Below, piece by piece: positions 59,293 through 64,000 of a DNA stretch of 64,000 nucleotides. The translations under genes were made by a program, and so were the position numbers. Position 1 is the first letter of the stretch. Every line of letters starts with the position of its first letter. The DNA is from Trypanosoma brucei gambiense DAL972 (Eukaryota; Euglenozoa; Kinetoplastea; Trypanosomatida; Trypanosomatidae), in contig NC_026744.1 in the NCBI RefSeq assembly GCF_000210295.1, positions 2,728,001-2,792,000 on the forward strand. Reading direction: 5' to 3'. The notes beneath the pieces are model-generated. The model was not told where the DNA came from. It did not search any database and was given only the letters and a program-made list of their open reading frames with translations.

Positions 59293-61773
59293 ATGATGGA
59301 TGCGCAAACGAGTAGTCTTAGAATTGACGTGAGTGACTGTGTTCCAGTGAGCGAATACAGCACAGGAAGCCCTGACTCCGTTGGGTGGAGTCCGCACAAT
59401 ATTCTGCACGTGGCCACTCAGTTTGCTGTTTTCCTTCACGCGAATGAACTCACAGCCGCTGATGCTATCATTCGTCCAGTCTACTTGCCCAGGGCTGATG
59501 ATGCTAGTCCCATGTGCATTAGTGGCGCCAAGTGGGCGCTGGGTCTGACGTCCGACAATATGTATCCCTCAACATGTCGGTTATGTGTGCTGACAACACG
59601 TGACCTGTTTATTTACCGTGTTGTTCGCTATGGTAATGGTCGTGTGCGAACCAGCGCTGCTCTCTGTATAATTCCTTCTCAGCGCCCGGCGCAAACTCAA
59701 ATAGGTGAAACCTCTCCAGATTTTAAGAAATCTGTGAAGAGAAGGGGACGTGACGGCTTAGAGTTGTTGCTGCGTGGCGACATCGATGAGGACTGCGGCA
59801 GTGACGATGGCGGTGGTGAGCCAGTGCGTAGGTGGGGGAACAAAACTTTCGATGTCATCGGGGAATGCATAATAGGTTACGAATGGTTTCCACGGGATCT
59901 GCTCGTTGTTGTTACCTTTAGAAGTATTTACATCGTTGATGAACCGAACAAGGCAAATAGTGTGGACGAAGGTAAAGAGAGCCAGCAACAGAGAGAGTAT
60001 TTACCACCACCCTCTTACCGTTTTACTGGAAACCCCGAGGCCAGCCTACGACCGTCATGTGCTGCGCGAGTGGTGGGTGCCAACGCCGAGAGCATGCGAC
60101 TTGTTGTTGCAAGTCCTCTTTTCTTGAGGGTGTTTTCCATCTCAGTTGAAGGAGGTGTAAATCTTCTGTGCTGCGTGCAGATACCCCTGCTTGGTGGTGT
60201 CCCGGCGTCCCTATGTTGCGTTCAAGCCAGTGAGGAGAGGCCAGATATCCGTGTCCTTGTCTCCGTCCCGTTGCATGTTATCCACGGAAATATAATTATG
60301 TCTGGGGCAGTGGGAGAACCTCACAACCGTGGGGAGGGGTTCCGTGGCGGCAGCTGTGTTGCAGCGACAGCAGAGCAAACCGCAGAATGGCAGTTAGTGA
60401 ATGTGTGGGGTTGCGAAAGTGGCTTCGGCGATGACATCACGGTTTCTCGCTTCGTCACTATCTCACTGGGTTCCTTTGCACTTCGTGGGTCGGACTTCAC
60501 TACCCCCAGCAGCGTAGCCGGTGGGGGGCCCTTTGTGGTGCTGGGTGTTTGTAGGCGAAGACTCGTGGGTTTCTTTGGAAAAAGTTGTATAAATCTCATT
60601 CAGTGCTCGCGCATGGATTGCTTTGTACCGCCGGATGAGGAAGGTACAGAATTGACGGGACTAGCGTTTCATCCGTCTTGCACTTTAGCCGTCGTTGCTT
60701 TACAGACTGCTTCGCGAAGGCATCCCCCTTTTCAGCTGTTTCCCTGTCCGGTAGAGAGAAGTGGGGGATTCTTAGAACGGCTACTTTACTTTCAGGAGGG
60801 GTTTGCGTCTGTTTTTGACGTTGAACAAAGTCAAGCACGAGGGGTGCATGGACCGGCGCTTGCCGGGAGGGTAAGTGCCCTCAATAATCTGCAGTGTAGA
60901 CAAACATCCACTTCATACTTCATGTGGGAGAAACTTCTCCCTAGGAGTGCGCTGTCCCGAAACTTTCTGCAAGGTGATGGGCTTCGACAGTACGGCTCAT
61001 GTAGGTTGCCACTAATTTCGTGTCCAGCATTACTAGATAGTTCTGACGCGTCCCCTGGTCTTCTCGCGGCCTTGAGGATGACTTACCTAAACCTGCGATG
61101 CGAGTACGGCATAGAGCTATTTTTGCGGTTTCCTGAAAGTAATGCGCTGTGGAGGCAAACTCTCATTCGTCTACAGAGACTTTCAGTTGACAGTTATGTC
61201 ATTACGGAACTTATTCTTGCAAACGCCATTCAGCTTCTTGCAGATAAGGTTTCGTACTCGGGTTTTCGAAGGGATGGCTTTCAAAAGTGCGCACTACCCA
61301 ATGACGAGTATTCGCTATCCCTCGCGTATGCAGCCGCCTTACAGTTTATAAGGTTGTATCATCAAATGTGTGAAGAGAAGGAGGCTGACGAGATGTGGAG
61401 CCACTCCGGTGAGTTCAAGAAGCAGTTAAATAAGTTTATGGCTTGTCTCGAGAGGGAGGGAGGGGGTAATGGAATCAGCAACAAGGGACAACCTGAGCCG
61501 GATCCGCGCTTCCCGTGCTCTGTATGTGGAGAGGTGGAGAAAAACAGGCTGAGTTTATCCTTGTTCTCGAGAAACCAAAACGTACCAAAGGAAGGGGAGC
61601 AAACCACCTCCGACTGCTCTGAGGGTCATCACATAACTGCTTTCTCGGGAAGAAACTTTGCGACACTTTGCTTTCTCTCTCAAGATGAAGTATTGAGCCA
61701 GTGCCACGCATGTTCCGTGTTTGACTACGCTGTGGGACCTTATTGTGGTGTTTGCGAAGGGCTCATGGCGTGA
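59293..61773 (+). CDS. TFIIIC90-like candidate: beta-propeller protein with C-terminal zinc finger
   Basis: 826 residues from ATG 59293 (the open frame starts at GTG 59173). The N-terminal half looks like a divergent propeller, beginning SVGWSPHNILHVATQFAVFLHANEL and continuing with strand pairs such as CRLCVLTTRDLFIYRVVRYGNG and ECIIGYEWFPRDLLVVVTFRSIYIVDE. The centre is helical (ELILANAIQLLADKVSYS, YSLSLAYAAALQFIRLYHQM). Residues about 738-826 form a zinc-binding end: FPCSVCGE, then DCSEGHHI, LCFLSQDEVLSQCHAC and YCGVCEG. The order C..C / C..GH / C / C..C / C..C resembles the TFIIIC zinc finger of GTF3C4 (TFIIIC90), as does the opening WS.....VAT. TFIIIC binds tRNA and 5S promoters. The match is visual and modest; another WD/zinc scaffold is possible. 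Confidence 0.5.
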   Translation: MMDAQTSSLRIDVSDCVPVSEYSTGSPDSVGWSPHNILHVATQFAVFLHANELTAADAIIRPVYLPRADDASPMCISGAKWALGLTSDNMYPSTCRLCVLTTRDLFIYRVVRYGNGRVRTSAALCIIPSQRPAQTQIGETSPDFKKSVKRRGRDGLELLLRGDIDEDCGSDDGGGEPVRRWGNKTFDVIGECIIGYEWFPRDLLVVVTFRSIYIVDEPNKANSVDEGKESQQQREYLPPPSYRFTGNPEASLRPSCAARVVGANAESMRLVVASPLFLRVFSISVEGGVNLLCCVQIPLLGGVPASLCCVQASEERPDIRVLVSVPLHVIHGNIIMSGAVGEPHNRGEGFRGGSCVAATAEQTAEWQLVNVWGCESGFGDDITVSRFVTISLGSFALRGSDFTTPSSVAGGGPFVVLGVCRRRLVGFFGKSCINLIQCSRMDCFVPPDEEGTELTGLAFHPSCTLAVVALQTASRRHPPFQLFPCPVERSGGFLERLLYFQEGFASVFDVEQSQARGVHGPALAGRVSALNNLQCRQTSTSYFMWEKLLPRSALSRNFLQGDGLRQYGSCRLPLISCPALLDSSDASPGLLAALRMTYLNLRCEYGIELFLRFPESNALWRQTLIRLQRLSVDSYVITELILANAIQLLADKVSYSGFRRDGFQKCALPNDEYSLSLAYAAALQFIRLYHQMCEEKEADEMWSHSGEFKKQLNKFMACLEREGGGNGISNKGQPEPDPRFPCSVCGEVEKNRLSLSLFSRNQNVPKEGEQTTSDCSEGHHITAFSGRNFATLCFLSQDEVLSQCHACSVFDYAVGPYCGVCEGLMA

Positions 61774-62578
61774 TCTTCACTTTTTGGCGTTTTTTTTTCC
61801 TCCCTTTTGGTGGCGTCTCTTTCCCCCGACACGCTTTGCTTGAAGTATGTCAAACACCAAAAGCGCCCTGGCATGGCGGAAGTGGAATAAACAAAGATTG
61901 GGCGTGAGGGTTGTGTGGACTGATCTTCATAACGAACCGTTGAATTACCACTGTGGTCAAGGGATAAAGGCTAGAAGGGTTTTGTTTTGGTGTACTTGGG
62001 TACCACTGAGAAACGCGTGCATTACATGGAGTTTTGTAACTATTTTTTTTTTGCCATATTACATTATATACATATGTATGTGTTATCGCATATTGGTTGT
62101 GAAAGCTAGGTGACCACAAACACAAGGGATTGTTTTCCCAACATTTTTTGCGGCATCACCGTTACCGCAGCTGTGTTGCTGCCATTTATTTTTCGTGGTT
62201 ACCCTCACTTGACCACCACAGTCAACAGTCTCCTTGGCTCCCCCTCCTTTGACTTGTCGTGTCGAATGTGTTCAAGCTCCAAGTATGTGTTAGTTGCCTT
62301 TCGTATTACCATATAAACACGTGCGCATATTTTGTTGTGTATACATCCCTTCATTACCCTTCTCTCTTTTCCTATCCTGTAGTTGGTAACGGGCAGCGGA
62401 CGGTTGCCTTCTTTCCCTTTCCGCCGTTTGGTGAAACACAAAGTTGGTTGCCTCAAAGACTGGTACGTTCACGCAGTTTTACAGTCAGAACAACACAAAC
62501 CCGATTACACAATTCAAGCAAGCAGGTCAGAGGGCGGTCACATCATCGTTATTGTCACCAATAACCATAGCATATACA

Positions 62579-62613
<35 letters not shown>

Positions 62614-62703
62614 CATTTCACTCATAGGGATAAGAAGGGAGGAAGCAACAGAGCAAGGTGATAGGATTTTTTTTTTTTTTGAAACGGGGAGACGTGTGTA
62701 ATA
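61774..62703. other. Intergenic region with TA repeat
   Basis: Contains T/C-rich DNA at 61788-61830 and 62042-62052, a TA microsatellite at 62581-62611 and a T14-type run at 62668-62681 just upstream of the eIF4G start. No gene is seen. Confidence 0.65.
62581..62611. repeat. TA microsatellite
   Basis: Uninterrupted TA repeat of about 15 units, 92 nt before the eIF4G start codon and probably within or next to its 5' flank. Confidence 0.95.
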
Positions 62704-64000
62704 ATGCTGTTCAAACCTCGTGGTGTCACCAGCAACGATCCAAGATATGCTGGCGGGTCGCGGCTAATGTCTGTGTCGGATCTTCTTGCGTACCGTGACA
62801 CGTGGCGCGGGCGACCACCTACTGAGAGTTTTTCACTAGCCCAAATTCTACGAGATGCACGCGCAGCGGATTGTAAGCCCGTTGTGACAGAAAAACTTGT
62901 CATGTCGGAGAACGGCTTCAAGGTTAAGTCCCGTGACTCAATTGATTCGTTAGAGCGTGGCGTAAGAGCAGTGCAATCTGCCCTCAACAAACTCACTGAA
63001 TGGAATTTTGACGTGGTAGTGCAGACGGTTCTCACGCCAGATATTATTATAAACAACGAAGTAGTGAAGGATGTTGTTCGCCTTATTTACGAAAAAGCCC
63101 TTATGGAGCCAGTGTTCGCTGGGCTCTACGCGCGGATGTGCTATTCAATTGTTCGTTTTGAATATGAGTACCGTACTAAGTTTCTTCCGGGAACGTGTCA
63201 GGTGCCCAGTGCCGTGCGTGTGGCGATCGTAGAGAAATGCCAACAAATGTTTACTAACGCGGTAGAGGAATCCAAGCAAACCATGTCGGAAGAGCAGGCC
63301 GAGAGGCTGCGAAAAAGGAATGTGAACAATATCAAATTTGCTGGTGAGCTCTTTCTTAAAACACTCATCACGCAGAAGATCATTGATCGTATTCTGAACG
63401 AAAGAATATATGAAATGGTTCCCAACGATATGGAACTGGAGGTGATAATTAACCTCTTGGAGGTTGTTGGTAAATTATACGAAGAAAAGAATCCGGACGC
63501 ACAAGAACAGCTGTGGAAAATGCTCTCTAGCATGCAGGAGAATCGGCGCTACTCCATGCGCATACGTTTTCTCCTCCAGAACCTCATTGATCGACGTAAC
63601 GGTGGATGGAAACCGCGAGAACCAGAACAAGTCGTTATCGAGGATATTCAATCTCAGCAGCAACCTCAACAGCAGTCTCAACAGCAACAGCAACAACAAC
63701 AACAGCAGCAACCTCAACAGCAGCCTCAACAGCAACAGCAACAACAACAACAGCAGCAACCTCAACAGCAGCCTCAACAGCAACAGCAACAAGGTCAGAA
63801 GCACTATTCCCAACAACAACGACACCAGCAAGGTTTCCCACACCACAACCAACCTCAGTCACATGGAGGATATCACCAGCATCCGCCACCACCGCCACCA
63901 CCGCCACGTAACTCCGAATACCAACACACGCCGGGGATGAAGCGAGGTGGCAGCTATCATGAAGTTTCGAGCTCACTTGGAATGGGTGGGCGGTGTTCCC
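62704..64000 (+). CDS. EIF4G4: eIF4G translation factor, probably EIF4G4 (3' end beyond window)
   Basis: 432 codons visible, truncated by the window edge. Residues about 85-300 form an MIF4G domain: AVQSALNKLTEWNFDVVVQTVL, IYEKALMEPVFAGLYARMCYSIVRFEYEYR, NNIKFAGELFLKTLITQKIIDRILNERI, and SMRIRFLLQNLIDRRNGGW. Its position near the N terminus is typical of trypanosomatid eIF4G proteins. Upstream, MSVSDLLAYRD (residues 22-32) resembles an eIF4E-binding motif Y(X)4L-hydrophobic with Met in place of Tyr. After the domain comes a polyGln/Pro tract (about 316-365), then Gly/His- and Pro-rich sequence. The paralogue number rests on recalled gene order near KKT2, not on sequence proof; EIF4G3 is the main alternative. 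Function: scaffold of the cap-binding complex. Confidence 0.82.
   Translation, partial: MLFKPRGVTSNDPRYAGGSRLMSVSDLLAYRDTWRGRPPTESFSLAQILRDARAADCKPVVTEKLVMSENGFKVKSRDSIDSLERGVRAVQSALNKLTEWNFDVVVQTVLTPDIIINNEVVKDVVRLIYEKALMEPVFAGLYARMCYSIVRFEYEYRTKFLPGTCQVPSAVRVAIVEKCQQMFTNAVEESKQTMSEEQAERLRKRNVNNIKFAGELFLKTLITQKIIDRILNERIYEMVPNDMELEVIINLLEVVGKLYEEKNPDAQEQLWKMLSSMQENRRYSMRIRFLLQNLIDRRNGGWKPREPEQVVIEDIQSQQQPQQQSQQQQQQQQQQQPQQQPQQQQQQQQQQQPQQQPQQQQQQGQKHYSQQQRHQQGFPHHNQPQSHGGYHQHPPPPPPPPRNSEYQHTPGMKRGGSYHEVSSSLGMGGRCS
63650..63797 (+). repeat. CAA/CAG repeat encoding polyglutamine in eIF4G
   Basis: Mixed CAA and CAG codons with occasional CCT (Pro), organised as two nearly identical blocks of Gln runs separated by QPQQQPQQQ. 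The block structure suggests a past in-frame duplication. Likely polymorphic in length. Confidence 0.9.

Noticed and set aside
1..64000. tRNA genes, CRISPR arrays, bacterial operon signals
   Set aside because: No GGTTCGAANCC-type B box in a tRNA context was found on either strand, and no regularly spaced repeats or Shine-Dalgarno organisation; the sequence is eukaryotic.

Overview
The window reads as a nuclear chromosome segment of an African trypanosome, most likely Trypanosoma brucei. Every supportable protein gene lies on the + strand. No introns were recognised, gaps are full of pyrimidine tracts and TA/TG microsatellites, and there is no promoter-like punctuation between genes. That is the layout of a kinetoplastid polycistronic unit matured by trans-splicing and polyadenylation. 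Two proteins fix the lineage: KKT2, a kinetoplastid-only kinetochore kinase (49480-53259), and an N-terminally short eIF4G of the trypanosomatid type, probably EIF4G4 (62704 to the right edge). From memory these two are near neighbours on T. brucei chromosome 11, which fits the order seen here.

Layout, left to right. 0.4-6.5 kb: NASP-like histone chaperone, TatD-family metal hydrolase, RCC1-repeat protein. 6.8-8.9 kb: non-coding, with a nearly identical 747-bp direct repeat (two copies), a decayed third start, and scattered GATGCT motifs. 9-18.4 kb: PGAM5-like phosphatase, SPATA17-like IQ protein, an unknown protein, and a type II membrane GH31 glycosidase homologue whose -1 subsite residues are mostly substituted. 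18.4-26.8 kb: a 1.9-kb gene-poor gap, a leucine-rich-repeat-like protein, two proteins with possible mitochondrial presequences, and a cornichon/Erv14 gene broken by an in-frame TGA plus a +1 frame change. 27.7-38 kb: RNA polymerase I subunit RPA12, DRC10 (nexin-dynein regulatory complex), an unknown basic/acidic protein, ALG7 (first step of N-glycan precursor synthesis), GINS subunit PSF2, and an arrestin-fold protein. 39.9-48.6 kb: UTP21 (small-subunit processome), an RS-repeat protein, a WD-like protein, COQ5. 49.5-64 kb: KKT2, an unknown small protein, a long coiled-coil protein, a TFIIIC90-like candidate with a C-terminal zinc finger, and the 5' part of an eIF4G gene with a large polyglutamine tract.

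As usual in trypanosomes, neighbouring genes do not form a single pathway. Chromatin and replication (NASP, PSF2, KKT2), nucleolus and transcription (RPA12, UTP21, TFIIIC90-like), flagellum (SPATA17, DRC10), secretory pathway (ALG7, GH31-like, cornichon) and mitochondrion (COQ5, PGAM5-like) are interleaved. Start codons were chosen as the first ATG that fits the family alignment and plausible splice acceptors; several open frames run upstream through pyrimidine tracts and were trimmed. The most rewarding second looks are the broken cornichon gene, the catalytically degenerate GH31 protein, the TFIIIC90-like candidate, the NASP-like chaperone and the 747-bp direct repeat.
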